DNA of 64,000 nt from contig NZ_JAKRNM010000002.1 of assembly GCF_022346995.1 (NCBI RefSeq), positions 372,001-436,000 on the forward strand. The letters are read 5' to 3'. The DNA is from Paenibacillus sp. ACRRY. Its GTDB lineage: Bacteria > Bacillota > Bacilli > Paenibacillales > Paenibacillaceae. The notes beneath the pieces were generated by a model, which made no database searches, was not told the origin of the DNA, and saw only the letters and a list, made by a program, of their open reading frames with translations. Both the position numbers and the translations under genes were made by a program. Shown one piece after another: positions 35,194 through 44,736 of this stretch. How positions within the stretch are numbered: position 1 is the first letter of the stretch; every line of letters starts with the position of its first letter.

Positions 35194-35544
35194 ATGCAAT
35201 TTTTATGGGCATTTATTGTTGGCGGTCTGATCTGTGTAGTGGGTCAGCTGCTGATGGATGGCGTCAAGCTGACGCCGGCTCACACCATGAGTACACTTGT
35301 TGTGGCAGGAGCGGTTGCGGATGCGCTTGGATGGTATGATCCACTGGTAGAATTTGCAGGAGCTGGAGCATCCATTCCCATTACGAGTTTTGGCAATTCA
35401 CTCGTGCACGGGGCATTGACCGAGCTTGAGAAAGTAGGATGGATCGGGGTTATTACCGGGATATTTGATTTGACGGCAGCAGGGATATCAGCCGCGATTA
35501 TCTTCTCCTTTCTCGCCGCGCTGGTGGTTCGGCCGAAGGGCTGA
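35194..35544 (+). CDS. spoVAE: Stage V sporulation protein AE (SpoVAEb)
   Basis: A 116-residue membrane protein with three to four helices and blocks GGLICVVGQLLMD, FAGAGASIPITSFGNSLVHG, which is related to SpoVAC. It begins three bases after spoVAD. The run stops at SpoVAE: no spoVAA, spoVAB or spoVAF is adjacent, so this is a short C-D-E operon. Confidence 0.95.
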   Translation: MQFLWAFIVGGLICVVGQLLMDGVKLTPAHTMSTLVVAGAVADALGWYDPLVEFAGAGASIPITSFGNSLVHGALTELEKVGWIGVITGIFDLTAAGISAAIIFSFLAALVVRPKG

Positions 35545-35588
35545 CAAGGCACAGTCAAATTGTTTTAACCATATATGTATGCACTAAG

Positions 35589-35620
35589 AGGCTCCGGATG
35601 TTTAATATCCGGGGCTTTTT
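35589..35620 (+). terminator. Terminator of the spoVA operon
   Basis: GCTCCGGAT pairs with ATCCGGGGC (one G-U) across a seven-base loop, followed by TTTTT. Confidence 0.85.
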
Positions 35621-35752
35621 GTCGCGATCATGCGAGAATGGTGGCCAATCTGACGGCTGGAAACAAATTGTGATTCTCTTCGAGTGTACTCGCGCCCGTT
35701 GTTCATGTACAATAAAAGGAAATCTGTATGCTTTTTTAGGAGGTTAGACCAC

Positions 35753-36709
35753 ATGCCTGTGCGCAAAGAGTCGATCCAAATCATTTCAGCAGTTCGTTCT
35801 AATCTAGAATCTTGCATAATGGGGAAATCCTTTGAAATTCAACTTTTGCTCACAGCTTTGCTTGCAGGCGGACACGTTCTGATCGAAGACGTACCCGGAA
35901 CAGGCAAGACGCAGTTGATCAAAGCATTATCGAAATCCATGCGCGGAGAATACCGCCGCATTCAATGTAATCCTGATATTTTGCCAAGTGATATTACAGG
36001 TGTATCCGTATTCCACCCGCGTGACGAGCGCTTTTATTTCCGTCCCGGTCCGGTCATGACCAACATACTTCTGGCGGATGAGATCAACAGGGCAACTACG
36101 AAGACTCAGTCAGCCCTGCTGGAAGTCATGGAAGAGCGCAGTGTAACGGTAGATGGCGATACCTATGATCTGCCGCACCCGTTCATGCTCTGTGCTACAC
36201 AGAATCCAATCGATTTTGAGGGAACGTATACATTGCCGGAAGCACAGCTTGACCGGTTCATGCTGAAAATAAGTCTGGGCTATCCGGACAAGGATATCGA
36301 GAGAACATTGCTGAAGCAGCATCAGTCAGGTCAGCCCGTGGACCGACTGGAGTCCGTAACTCATATGGACCAGATATCGGCGATTCAGCAGGAGATCAAA
36401 GAAGTCTTTATCGGAGATCCGGTCATGGACTACCTGCTTGATGTCGTTCGCAATACACGTTCGCATCCGTCCGTGCTGCTGGGAGCCAGCCCGCGTGCAG
36501 CCATTTCTTTCATGATGGCGGTGAAGGCGTTTGCCTTCCTGCAGGAACGTGATTATGTGCTCCCGGATGACGTGAAAACGATGGCGCCGTATGTCCTTTC
36601 CCACCGGATTGTACTGCGTCCTGAAGCGAGACTGGACAGCATGAGCTCTGAAGCCGTACTGAATTCTGTACTTCAGCAGGTTCGTGTGCCCGTCTCCATG
36701 GGGCAATAA
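35753..36709 (+). CDS. MoxR-family AAA+ ATPase
   Basis: A 318-residue AAA+ ATPase. Walker A is EDVPGTGKTQLIKAL, Walker B is ILLADEINRA, sensor 1 lies in LCATQNPIDF and a C-terminal lid follows. MoxR proteins are chaperones that mature metalloproteins or assemble membrane complexes and are almost always paired with a DUF58 protein, as here. ATG 35753 follows AGGAGG; an upstream in-frame ATG at 35684 has no Shine-Dalgarno. First of a three-gene unit. Confidence 0.93.
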   Translation: MPVRKESIQIISAVRSNLESCIMGKSFEIQLLLTALLAGGHVLIEDVPGTGKTQLIKALSKSMRGEYRRIQCNPDILPSDITGVSVFHPRDERFYFRPGPVMTNILLADEINRATTKTQSALLEVMEERSVTVDGDTYDLPHPFMLCATQNPIDFEGTYTLPEAQLDRFMLKISLGYPDKDIERTLLKQHQSGQPVDRLESVTHMDQISAIQQEIKEVFIGDPVMDYLLDVVRNTRSHPSVLLGASPRAAISFMMAVKAFAFLQERDYVLPDDVKTMAPYVLSHRIVLRPEARLDSMSSEAVLNSVLQQVRVPVSMGQ

Positions 36710-36712
36710 TTC

Positions 36713-37960
36713 ATGAAGCCGCTTTTGAGTAATGTCAGAAGAGGAATGCGCCACCCTCGCGTATGGAGTATCGCGGCGGTGTGGATTTGTTGCTTGGCGT
36801 ATGTGTTATTCCAGGGCGGGAAGACATCCATCATGCTGCTCTCGATGGTGACCCTCCTTTGTCTGTATCTTGCCATTGCCGGATTCAGTGGTGTAAGACG
36901 TGCACGCGGTGTACGAATGCTATCATCAGGTCAGGACCATGAAGAGTTGCTGCATGCCGGTGACCAGGTCCAGGTGAAGCTCAGGCTGACCATTCCCGGA
37001 TTTTTGCCACTGCCTTACGTGGTTGTCCGTGAAATGTTGCATCGTCATAACGGGGAATCCTGGTCCTTCAGGGAGAGCCTGATTCCGAACATGCGAGGCA
37101 ATGGAGAGTTGTCTTTTCAGACTCCGCCGCTGGAGCGCGGTAAATATGCGTTTTCCGAAACGGAATGTGCAAGCGAGGATATCTTTGGCCTGATTGAGCA
37201 CCGTGGTAAATTCAAGGCCAAGGGCGAGTTCAGGGTGCTGCCTCGCACCGTATTCATACCGTACTGGCAGCTGTACGATCGTAAATCAAGACTGTCTGGA
37301 CCGCAGACCGCGCAGACGCGTTCCCGTAGGGAAACGACTCAAATCAATGGTGTTCGTGATTACGTGTATGGCGATAGGCTGTCCCGGATTCACTGGAATG
37401 CTACGGCCAAGACAGGAACATGGAAATCCAAGGAGTTTGAACATGAGTCGGTGCCCAAAACCATTTTGGTACTTGACGCTCTGGCGGGCAGTTACGAGCA
37501 GGGAGAAACATTTGAGCTGGCGGTTTCCACTGCGGCATCGCTACTGGAGTATGGTACGAGAGAACGGATGGGTATGGGGCTGATGACGCTATCTGACCAA
37601 ACGAAGCTGCTTCCTCCAAGCGAAAGCCTGCTTGAACGGCAGAAGATGATGCATCATCTGGTGGATGTTCAGCACAATGGTCAGGATAAAAGGCTGGTGC
37701 CCGGGATTGAGAAGCTTGCGCGGCAGCTGCCGCAGGGTGCTTATTTTGTAGTCATATCTCCCCAGAAGGATGAAAAAGTACTGGAATTGCTGCGGTGGGC
37801 TGATACTCGTGGGATGACTCCTTGCCATATTATCCTTGACACCAAGGAGTCACGTCAGAGTGCCGAATGGGCCGCCATGCTGCGAGGAAGAGGCACGAGA
37901 TCCTTTGTTGTTTCCCATCTGCAGGAGCTTCCAACGGTTATGGGGGGAGGTTCTGTATGA
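36713..37960 (+). CDS. DUF58 domain-containing membrane protein
   Basis: A 415-residue protein with two N-terminal membrane helices (about 18-33 and 38-56) and a cytoplasmic DUF58 domain; the family signature appears as NGVRDYVYGDRLSRIHWNATA, here given in parts VRDYVYGDRL and RIHWNATAK. The C-terminal part has a von Willebrand A-like fold. Partners with the MoxR ATPase encoded three bases upstream. Its stop overlaps the start of the transglutaminase gene. Confidence 0.9.
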   Translation: MKPLLSNVRRGMRHPRVWSIAAVWICCLAYVLFQGGKTSIMLLSMVTLLCLYLAIAGFSGVRRARGVRMLSSGQDHEELLHAGDQVQVKLRLTIPGFLPLPYVVVREMLHRHNGESWSFRESLIPNMRGNGELSFQTPPLERGKYAFSETECASEDIFGLIEHRGKFKAKGEFRVLPRTVFIPYWQLYDRKSRLSGPQTAQTRSRRETTQINGVRDYVYGDRLSRIHWNATAKTGTWKSKEFEHESVPKTILVLDALAGSYEQGETFELAVSTAASLLEYGTRERMGMGLMTLSDQTKLLPPSESLLERQKMMHHLVDVQHNGQDKRLVPGIEKLARQLPQGAYFVVISPQKDEKVLELLRWADTRGMTPCHIILDTKESRQSAEWAAMLRGRGTRSFVVSHLQELPTVMGGGSV

Positions 37961-40170
37961 GTACAATTAGTAGAGAACAGTCGATGGGGAAAAGATCCTG
38001 GTACCATGCAGCGTCCCTGCTCTGGATTTTCCTGATTGGGATGCAGTGGATTTCGTTTACACAGGAATCCTGGTACACCGAGACGACATCATTGGTATTA
38101 TGGACGCTGGCTGCGGTCAGTGTACTGGAGATTATTTTACCTTTCAAAACGATATACCGTAACATAATCAAGGCTATTGTTCTTATTTATATTTTGCATA
38201 AAACGCTCATTGATTACTCTGTGTACATTCCTTACGGTACACTGAGCGATCGCACGGAGCAATTTCTGATGCATTTGACCCCGTACATCTGGTTCTCCCT
38301 ATGCGCATGGGTCATGCTCGAAGCGGCTCTTCGTCTGGTGACGACAACACGCCGTATTCTTGTTTTTCTGGGTGTGAACATCGTTTCGATGGGAATCCTG
38401 GATTCCTTCACTCAGATTCCGCTCTGGATTGAAGTGGCCTGGGTCATGTTTGCCGGGATGGGGTGGCTCGTTTGCCAGCACTTCCGCAATTTCCAACTGA
38501 ACTATCCACAGGGCTGGAAACGTCTGATCCGTTATCCGTACAAAATACTGGCCAACATCGCAATTATCTTTTCTCTGATTATTGTAGCGAGTGTTAACAT
38601 GCCTGAAGTACCGCCTACGCTGACAGATCCTTATACGGCATGGCGTAACTATACCGGAAGCTCTACCAGCCAGACCGGCAACGGAACGCTGGATATTCCA
38701 AGTTCTACAGAGTCCGGATACAGCCGTGAAGATAACCAGTTGGGCGGTGGATTCAATTTTGACTACACACCTGTCATGTCGGTAACGACCAATGAACGGA
38801 GTTACTGGCGGGGTGAAACCCGGGAAGAGTACACCGGCACAGGGTGGGATGACCGCAGACGGGTGTCCTCAGAAGATGTAGAGATTGGACAAACCCTGGA
38901 GAATGAGGATGCGGGTAACGTAAATACCAAGCAAGTTACGCAAAAGGTAACCATGCTGAACGATAGTGTATATCCAATCCTATTTGGTGCGTATTCCATA
39001 ACCGAAGTGAGTTCGGTCAATGGTGAGAACGAATCAGGCCGGATGCTGTGGAATGCGAATCAGGCAGAGCTGCATATTGTCACAGATCGGCAGCAGCCGC
39101 AATTCCCGAAAACGTATACGGTTGTATCCGAGGCACCAGTCATTGTGGAAGATGAGCTCCGTACCAAGACGTTTGACGATCTATATGGAAGCAATCCCGC
39201 AGATGACATGTACCTGCAAATGCCTTCTCGCTTTCCGGACCGGGTGATAGAGCTTGCGGCCGAAATCACGGCTGCGGCAAATACGCCGTATGAAAAAGTG
39301 GCATTACTGCAAAACTACTTACAACAAAACTTTAATTACACCAACAATCCCGATTTATCCCGAAAAGTAAGCAATGATTTTGTTGAAGGATTTTTGTTTG
39401 ACATCCGTGAGGGGTACTGTGATTATTTCTCTACGGCGCTCGTCATGATGGCACGTTCGGAAGGTATTCCTGCCCGCTGGGTAAAAGGATATGCCCCTGG
39501 ACAGATGTCTCTTAATTCCGACATGCAGGCGCCACGACAGCCTGGTTCTGAAATTGAGACGACGTATACCGTAACTAATGCAGATGCTCATTCCTGGGCT
39601 GAGGTGTACTTTGGTGAATACGGATGGATTCCGGTTGAAGCGACACCTGGCTTCGATATGCCTCTGTTGACGGAACAGCCTGATGTACAGCCGGTAGACG
39701 AGCCTGAAGAACAACCAGAAGAAGAACAGGTTGTTGAAGAAGAGCAAGCACCTGCACCTGAACAAGCAGCATCCGGCATTCCCGCGTTTGTGATCTGGGC
39801 AGCGGTGGCTGTGCTTGCTCTATGGGTTGCTTATATGTTCTGGCGGAATCGCTTCTCACTCCGTTTCTGGATTCTGCGTCTGCGCACCGGCGGACCGCTT
39901 ACCCCAGAGCAGAAAGTTGTCGCAGAGACGGAACGCTGGATTCGCTATGTGAAACGAAAAGGATTGACCCGAAGCGGAGACGAGACCCTTCGCGAGTCTG
40001 TCAACCGATGGAGTCAGGCCAAACCGGCTGCGGCAGCAACACTGCAAGAACTGCTGGCGATGTTTGAACGCACGCGTTACAGCCCGGCTTCCGTGACTTC
40101 GGATGATTGGAAGGCAGTCTATGAGACGGCCTCGAAGCTGCGCAAGGAACTCAAAGCGGAACGGGCATAG
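37957..40170 (+). CDS. Membrane-bound transglutaminase-like protease (TgpA/YebA type)
   Basis: A 737-residue protein with six or so N-terminal membrane helices (about 15-230), an exported papain-like transglutaminase domain and a final helix (about 610-630) before a DUF4129-like cytoplasmic tail. The catalytic triad is visible: Cys in REGYCDYFSTAL, His in NADAHSWAEVYF and Asp in ATPGFDMP. ATG 37957 overlaps the preceding stop and follows GGGGGAGG. Together with MoxR and DUF58 it forms a conserved envelope-maintenance cluster; the substrate is unknown. Confidence 0.92.
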   Translation: MSTISREQSMGKRSWYHAASLLWIFLIGMQWISFTQESWYTETTSLVLWTLAAVSVLEIILPFKTIYRNIIKAIVLIYILHKTLIDYSVYIPYGTLSDRTEQFLMHLTPYIWFSLCAWVMLEAALRLVTTTRRILVFLGVNIVSMGILDSFTQIPLWIEVAWVMFAGMGWLVCQHFRNFQLNYPQGWKRLIRYPYKILANIAIIFSLIIVASVNMPEVPPTLTDPYTAWRNYTGSSTSQTGNGTLDIPSSTESGYSREDNQLGGGFNFDYTPVMSVTTNERSYWRGETREEYTGTGWDDRRRVSSEDVEIGQTLENEDAGNVNTKQVTQKVTMLNDSVYPILFGAYSITEVSSVNGENESGRMLWNANQAELHIVTDRQQPQFPKTYTVVSEAPVIVEDELRTKTFDDLYGSNPADDMYLQMPSRFPDRVIELAAEITAAANTPYEKVALLQNYLQQNFNYTNNPDLSRKVSNDFVEGFLFDIREGYCDYFSTALVMMARSEGIPARWVKGYAPGQMSLNSDMQAPRQPGSEIETTYTVTNADAHSWAEVYFGEYGWIPVEATPGFDMPLLTEQPDVQPVDEPEEQPEEEQVVEEEQAPAPEQAASGIPAFVIWAAVAVLALWVAYMFWRNRFSLRFWILRLRTGGPLTPEQKVVAETERWIRYVKRKGLTRSGDETLRESVNRWSQAKPAAAATLQELLAMFERTRYSPASVTSDDWKAVYETASKLRKELKAERA

Positions 40171-40191
40171 AGGGTGCCCGTCCCGTTTTTC
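40157..40191 (+). terminator. Terminator overlapping the transglutaminase stop codon
   Basis: CGGAACGGGCA pairs with TGCCCGTCCCG (one mismatch), followed by TTTTTCG TTTTT. Its left arm is coding. Confidence 0.75.
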
Positions 40192-40222
40192 GTTTTTCCC
40201 ATACCATCAGGCACTGTATGCA

Positions 40223-40252
40223 TTTTCAGGAAAGACGGATTTGTGATATAGT
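40223..40252 (+). promoter_or_regulatory. Candidate promoter of the yqeG operon
   Basis: TTTCAG, an 18-base gap and TATAGT (40247-40252) lie 28 bases before the yqeG start. The -35 is weak. Confidence 0.4.
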
Positions 40253-40279
40253 GTGTCGTATGAAACTGAGGTGACTTCT

Positions 40280-40807
40280 TTGTTTAAAATGTTAATGCCC
40301 AAGCTGCGAGTAGACACGGTTTTTGACATAAATCTGGAAGAGCTGTACGCTCAAGGCTACCGTGGAATTATAACTGATCTGGATAATACGCTTGTCGGTG
40401 CCAAAGCTCCTGATGCCACGCCGGAACTGATTGAATGGTTTGCGCGTGTGAAAGAGGCGGGTTTTAAGCTGATGATCGTGTCCAATAACAATTTGAACCG
40501 TGTATCTTTGTTTGCGACTCCGCTGGATATCCAGTTTGTGCATAGTGCACGCAAACCATCGAATGCACCGTTTCGTAGAGCAATGAAAATGATGGAGCTT
40601 ACTCCAGAAAAAACGATTGTTGTAGGCGACCAGATGCTTACGGATGTATATGGAGGCAACCGACTGGGACTTTATACAGTTCTGGTACTGCCCATTTCCA
40701 TTGGTGATGAAGGTTTCATGACCCGCTTCAATCGTCGCGTGGAACGGATTGCTCTAACCAGTTTGCGCAAGAAAGGCTTATGGCTCGAGGAGGAAAAGAA
40801 GAAATGA
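40280..40807 (+). CDS. yqeG: YqeG-family HAD phosphatase
   Basis: A 175-residue HAD-superfamily (IIIA) phosphatase. Motif I is ITDLDNTLV, motif II IVSNN, motif III KPSNAPFRRAM and motif IV VGDQMLTDVYGGN. TTG 40280 (MFKMLMPKLRVD) is selected because TGAGGTGA lies just upstream and the homologous N-terminus starts there; a GTG at 40253 is not needed. It overlaps yqeH by four bases. Members in mitochondria dephosphorylate phosphatidylglycerophosphate, but the bacterial substrate is uncertain. Confidence 0.92.
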   Translation: MFKMLMPKLRVDTVFDINLEELYAQGYRGIITDLDNTLVGAKAPDATPELIEWFARVKEAGFKLMIVSNNNLNRVSLFATPLDIQFVHSARKPSNAPFRRAMKMMELTPEKTIVVGDQMLTDVYGGNRLGLYTVLVLPISIGDEGFMTRFNRRVERIALTSLRKKGLWLEEEKKK

Positions 40808-41931
40808 CAGAAACGCATAACGGCAATCCTGCCGTAAGATGCAGTGGGTGCGGAGTGCATCTGCAAACGGAAAATCCGGACAAACCGGGATTTATCCCGG
40901 AGAAAGCGCTGGATCGTGAACCGGTCATATGTCAACGCTGTTTCCGGATCAAAAACTACAATGAGTCATCATCCGTCACGGTGGATCAAGACGAATTCCT
41001 GGCTCTTCTCAGCAAAATCGGGGATAAGGATGCACTTGTCATCCATATCGTTGATCTGTTTGACTTTGACGGCAGCATCATTTCCGGTTTGCAGCGTTTT
41101 GTAGGCAACAATCCGGTTCTGCTGGCTGTTAACAAAACGGACCTGCTTCCCAAAGTAACCAACTGGAACAAGGTTCGTAATTGGGTACAGAAGCAGGCTA
41201 AGGAGCAAGGTTTGCGTACGGTGGATATCGTACTGTGCAGTGCCAAGCAAAATCAGGGATTCGATCGTCTGCTGGAACTTGTTGGTACGTATCGCGAGGA
41301 TCGTGACGTTTACGTGGTAGGCGGTACCAATGTGGGCAAATCGACGTTGATTAACCGTCTGATCCGCGACTACAGCGATTTGGAGCAGGAACTGACAACG
41401 TCCCGTTATCCGGGAACGACGCTGGATATGGTCAACATTCCACTCGATGATGGCAAATATATTATTGATACGCCGGGAATCGTGTATCCATGGCGTTTTA
41501 GTGAGATTGTATCACGCAAGGATCTGGCAGCCATCATGCCGGACAAGCAGCTTAAACCGGCCGTGTATCAATTGAATGCCGGTCAGACGCTGTTCTTTGG
41601 TGCCATGGCTCGTTTTGATTTCATTGAAGGTGATCGCCAGTCCTTCACTTGTTATACAAGCAATGCAATCGATATTCACCGGACGAAACTGGAGCGTGCA
41701 GACGATCTGTATCGTGACCACGCCGGAGAACTGCTGTCCCCGCCAAGCCGTGAGGATGCAGCGGACATGCCTGAATGGACACGGCATGAGTTCCGTATCA
41801 AACGTGGTAGCCAGTCCGATGTGTTTATATCTGGTCTGGGTTGGATCAAGGTCAATGGTGACAATGGAGCGCTTGTCGCTGTACATGCACCAAAAGGTAT
41901 TCGAGTGCTGGTTCGTCCATCTTTGATCTAG
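40804..41931 (+). CDS. yqeH: Ribosome biogenesis GTPase YqeH
   Basis: A 375-residue circularly permuted GTPase needed for 30S assembly. The N-terminal zinc finger reads CSGCGVHLQTE ... CQRCF. The G motifs come in the order NKTDL (G4), SAK (G5), GGTNVGKSTLINRL (G1), TTLD (G2), DTPG (G3), which defines the family. ATG 40804 overlaps the yqeG stop. Confidence 0.96.
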   Translation: MTETHNGNPAVRCSGCGVHLQTENPDKPGFIPEKALDREPVICQRCFRIKNYNESSSVTVDQDEFLALLSKIGDKDALVIHIVDLFDFDGSIISGLQRFVGNNPVLLAVNKTDLLPKVTNWNKVRNWVQKQAKEQGLRTVDIVLCSAKQNQGFDRLLELVGTYREDRDVYVVGGTNVGKSTLINRLIRDYSDLEQELTTSRYPGTTLDMVNIPLDDGKYIIDTPGIVYPWRFSEIVSRKDLAAIMPDKQLKPAVYQLNAGQTLFFGAMARFDFIEGDRQSFTCYTSNAIDIHRTKLERADDLYRDHAGELLSPPSREDAADMPEWTRHEFRIKRGSQSDVFISGLGWIKVNGDNGALVAVHAPKGIRVLVRPSLI

Positions 41932-41972
41932 TTATATGGCAAATTGATTCTCAATAGATCGGGGGCGGACGC

Positions 41973-42842
41973 ATGTCAGAACAAAAGAATACCTGTACTT
42001 CACTTCCTGTTTTGCTTGGAGTCTTTGGGGATCCGATTGGACATTCCAAGTCACCTGCCATGCATAATGCGGCTCTGGCGACAGCGGGTGTGAACGGATT
42101 GTATATGCCGCTTCATGTTCCTCCAGAGCAGCTGGAAGCAGCTGTTAAAGGCATTGTTGCCTTGGGATATCGGGGTGTTAATGTAACAATCCCTCACAAG
42201 GAAGAAGTAATGAAATACCTCGATGTCATTGATGAAAGTGCGCGGCTGATTGGTGCTGTTAACACGATCGTCAACGATAATGGTAAACTGACGGGGTACA
42301 ATACTGATGGTATTGGTTATGTTCGTTCGTTGAAGGAAGAAGCAGTACCGGAACTCTTAGGCAAGAAGATTGCAGTTCTTGGGGCAGGAGGCGCTGCAAG
42401 AGGCGTCATCTATGCTCTGGCACTGGAGAAGCCGGAACGGATTAGCATCTTGAACCGTACAGCAGAGAGAGCAGAGAGTCTTGCCTCCGATTTGAGAGGG
42501 CACGGATTGGGGGACATCACGGGCAGCGGCATGGAAGAAGCTGCAGCTGTGTTAGCCTCGGCTGATATCGTTATCAACACTACGGCGGCAGGCATGCATC
42601 CGCATATCGATGATGTACCTGTGAACCCGGAGCTGATTCGGGAAGGTGCGGCCGTGAGTGATTTAATCTATAATCCGCTGGAGACACGCCTGCTCCGAGA
42701 AGCACGTTTGCGTGGATGCATCGTGCACGGCGGCCTAGGCATGTTTGTGTATCAGGGCGCGGTCGCATTTGAACACTGGCTCGGCATTCCTGCGCCAGTT
42801 GAGACAATGAGACGCGCTGTATTGGATAGTTTTAATAAGTGA
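41973..42842 (+). CDS. aroE: Shikimate dehydrogenase
   Basis: A 289-residue AroE that reduces 3-dehydroshikimate to shikimate with NADPH in aromatic amino acid synthesis. Substrate-site blocks GDPIGHSKSPAMHN, VNVTIPHKEEVMKYL and NTIVNDNGKLTGYNTDG are intact, as is the nucleotide motif VLGAGGAARGVIYAL. It stands 41 bases after yqeH in the usual Bacillales position. Confidence 0.97.
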   Translation: MSEQKNTCTSLPVLLGVFGDPIGHSKSPAMHNAALATAGVNGLYMPLHVPPEQLEAAVKGIVALGYRGVNVTIPHKEEVMKYLDVIDESARLIGAVNTIVNDNGKLTGYNTDGIGYVRSLKEEAVPELLGKKIAVLGAGGAARGVIYALALEKPERISILNRTAERAESLASDLRGHGLGDITGSGMEEAAAVLASADIVINTTAAGMHPHIDDVPVNPELIREGAAVSDLIYNPLETRLLREARLRGCIVHGGLGMFVYQGAVAFEHWLGIPAPVETMRRAVLDSFNK

Positions 42843-42926
42843 AAAATATCATTGAACGGTCAGGCAACAGACAGACGATAAAGCTGTTATAGTGGCCTGC
42901 CGGGCTTAAGGAGTTTTGGAGTAATT

Positions 42927-43217
42927 ATGTTAAACGGTAAACAAAAGCGCTTTTTGCGCTCACAAGCACATCATCTGACCCCTGTATTTCAGATCGGTAA
43001 AGGGGGCACCAATGATCATCTGTTCCGTCATATCGAAGAGGCAATTGAGAAACGCGAATTGATGAAAGTGCAAGTATTGAACAACTGTCTGGATGACAAA
43101 AACGAAATCGCTGAAGAAGTGGCCCGGGAAACCGGCAGCGAACTGGTGCAGATTATCGGAAGCACGATCATCCTGTATAAGGAATCACGCGACAACAAAC
43201 AAATCGAACTTCCTTAG
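42927..43217 (+). CDS. yqeI: YhbY-family RNA-binding protein (YqeI)
   Basis: A 96-residue CRM-domain protein. MLNGKQKRFLRSQAHHL, the KGGTNDHL loop (GxxG-like) and VARETGSELVQIIGSTIILY are typical. It associates with pre-50S particles during ribosome assembly. It is 84 bases after aroE and 13 before nadD. Confidence 0.95.
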   Translation: MLNGKQKRFLRSQAHHLTPVFQIGKGGTNDHLFRHIEEAIEKRELMKVQVLNNCLDDKNEIAEEVARETGSELVQIIGSTIILYKESRDNKQIELP

Positions 43218-43230
43218 GACGGTGACACGG

Positions 43231-43821
43231 GTGAAGATTGGTATCATGGGCGGGACGTTTGATCCGATTCACATGGGACATCTGCTCGCAGCCGAAGCTG
43301 CAAGAGATTCACATGCCTTGGATGAGATCTGGTTTATGCCTTCCCATGTTCCGCCCCATAAACGTGGAGCTGGAGCTTCGGGACAGCAGCGGCTGGATAT
43401 GACTGAGGCTGCGGTAAAAGGTGTAGAACAGTATGAAGTACTGGGCATCGAAATGGAACTCGGTGGTGTGTCCTATACGATCGATACGATGAAGGAACTT
43501 TGGCGCCGTTATCCGGAGCATGAATTTTATTTCATTATCGGAGCGGACATGGTGAACTATCTTCCGAAGTGGGAACAGATTGAAGAACTGGCAGCGAAAT
43601 TAACCTTTATCGGTGTGGGTCGGCCAGGGTTTCAGCTGCATCTGGATGACTTGCCGGAAGAAGTGCAGGACAGCGTTTTGCTGGCCGAAATGCCCTTGGT
43701 GGACATTTCATCCACAGCTGTTCGCAGGAGACTCGCTAAGGGGCATTCGGTAAGGTTCATGATCCCTGATGCAGTTCATCAATATATTGTAAGGAGCGGT
43801 TTATATGGGACTAAGCCGTGA
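43231..43821 (+). CDS. nadD: Nicotinate-nucleotide adenylyltransferase
   Basis: A 196-residue NadD that joins ATP to nicotinate mononucleotide in NAD synthesis. The nucleotidyltransferase signature GGTFDPIHMGHLLAAE is at residues 7-22, and ISSTAVRRRLAKG near the C-terminus is the second motif. GTG 43231 is used; the longer frame starting at 43093 lies inside yqeI and is not real. It overlaps yqeK by 17 bases. Confidence 0.96.
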   Translation: MKIGIMGGTFDPIHMGHLLAAEAARDSHALDEIWFMPSHVPPHKRGAGASGQQRLDMTEAAVKGVEQYEVLGIEMELGGVSYTIDTMKELWRRYPEHEFYFIIGADMVNYLPKWEQIEELAAKLTFIGVGRPGFQLHLDDLPEEVQDSVLLAEMPLVDISSTAVRRRLAKGHSVRFMIPDAVHQYIVRSGLYGTKP

Positions 43822-44371
43822 AGAATTAATTAAGGCCGTTTCCGGTCAGATGCCGGAGAAGCGCTGGAAGCATACGCTTGGCGTGATGGAAAAGGCCGTC
43901 CAGTTGGCAGAGAAGTATGGGGCGGATCCCGTCAAAGCCGATCTGGCAGCCATATTGCATGACGTCGCCAAGTACTGGCCTGTATCCGAGATGGAAGCGG
44001 TCATCCGTGAAAACGGATTGAACGAAGAACTGTTACAGCATGACAAGCAGCTCTGGCACTCTGAAGTAGGTGCCTTCGTGGCACAGCGTGATTATGGTAT
44101 TGATGATCCGGAAATCATTAACGCAATCCGCTGGCATACTTCCGGGCGTGAAGGTATGAGTCTGCTCGATAAGGTCGTATGTCTTGCTGACTATATTGAA
44201 CCGGGAAGAGATTTCCCAGGCGTAGATCACATTCGTGAGCAGGCAGAGCGCAGCTTGGAAGAGGGACTGATTGCCGGTTTTGATTCCACGATCAGCTTGC
44301 TGATCTCGCAGCGCCGCGTCATTTATCCGCTAACGATGTTGTCGCGGAATGATCTGATTGCACACTTATAA
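43805..44371 (+). CDS. yqeK: YqeK, symmetrical Ap4A hydrolase (HD domain)
   Basis: A 188-residue HD-domain protein. Metal ligands appear in HTLGVMEKAV, ILHDVAKYWP, RWHTSGREGM and VCLADYIEPGRDF. The family hydrolyses diadenosine tetraphosphate to two ADP. ATG 43805 is preceded by TAAGGAGCGG within nadD. Confidence 0.95.
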   Translation: MGLSREELIKAVSGQMPEKRWKHTLGVMEKAVQLAEKYGADPVKADLAAILHDVAKYWPVSEMEAVIRENGLNEELLQHDKQLWHSEVGAFVAQRDYGIDDPEIINAIRWHTSGREGMSLLDKVVCLADYIEPGRDFPGVDHIREQAERSLEEGLIAGFDSTISLLISQRRVIYPLTMLSRNDLIAHL

Positions 44372-44388
44372 AATATGGAGGTTGGTTC

Positions 44389-44736
44389 ATGACAGTATCA
44401 TCGAAAGAACTTATGAATATGGCGGTAACCGCCGCTGACGATAAAAAGGCATCGAACATTGTAGCACTCGATCTGAAAGGCATCTCTCTGGTTGCAGACT
44501 ATTTCGTAATCTGTCACGGTAATTCCGATACACAGGTACAGTCCATTGCAACAGAAATTCGCAAACAGGCACATGCAGCTGGCGTTAACATTAAAGGAAT
44601 CGAGGGCATGGATTCCGCACGTTGGGTGCTGATGGATATGGGCGACGTGGTTGTGCATATTTTCCATCGTGATGAGCGCGAGTATTACAACATTGAACGG
44701 TTATGGTCTGACGCCAAAGTGGTGGAAACGGTATGA
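44389..44736 (+). CDS. rsfS: Ribosome silencing factor RsfS
   Basis: A 115-residue RsfS/Iojap protein. Family blocks are ADYFVICHGNSDTQVQSIA, GMDSARWVLMDMGDVVVHIF and REYYNIERLW. It binds uL14 and blocks subunit joining in starvation. It overlaps the next start by four bases. Confidence 0.96.
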   Translation: MTVSSKELMNMAVTAADDKKASNIVALDLKGISLVADYFVICHGNSDTQVQSIATEIRKQAHAAGVNIKGIEGMDSARWVLMDMGDVVVHIFHRDEREYYNIERLWSDAKVVETV

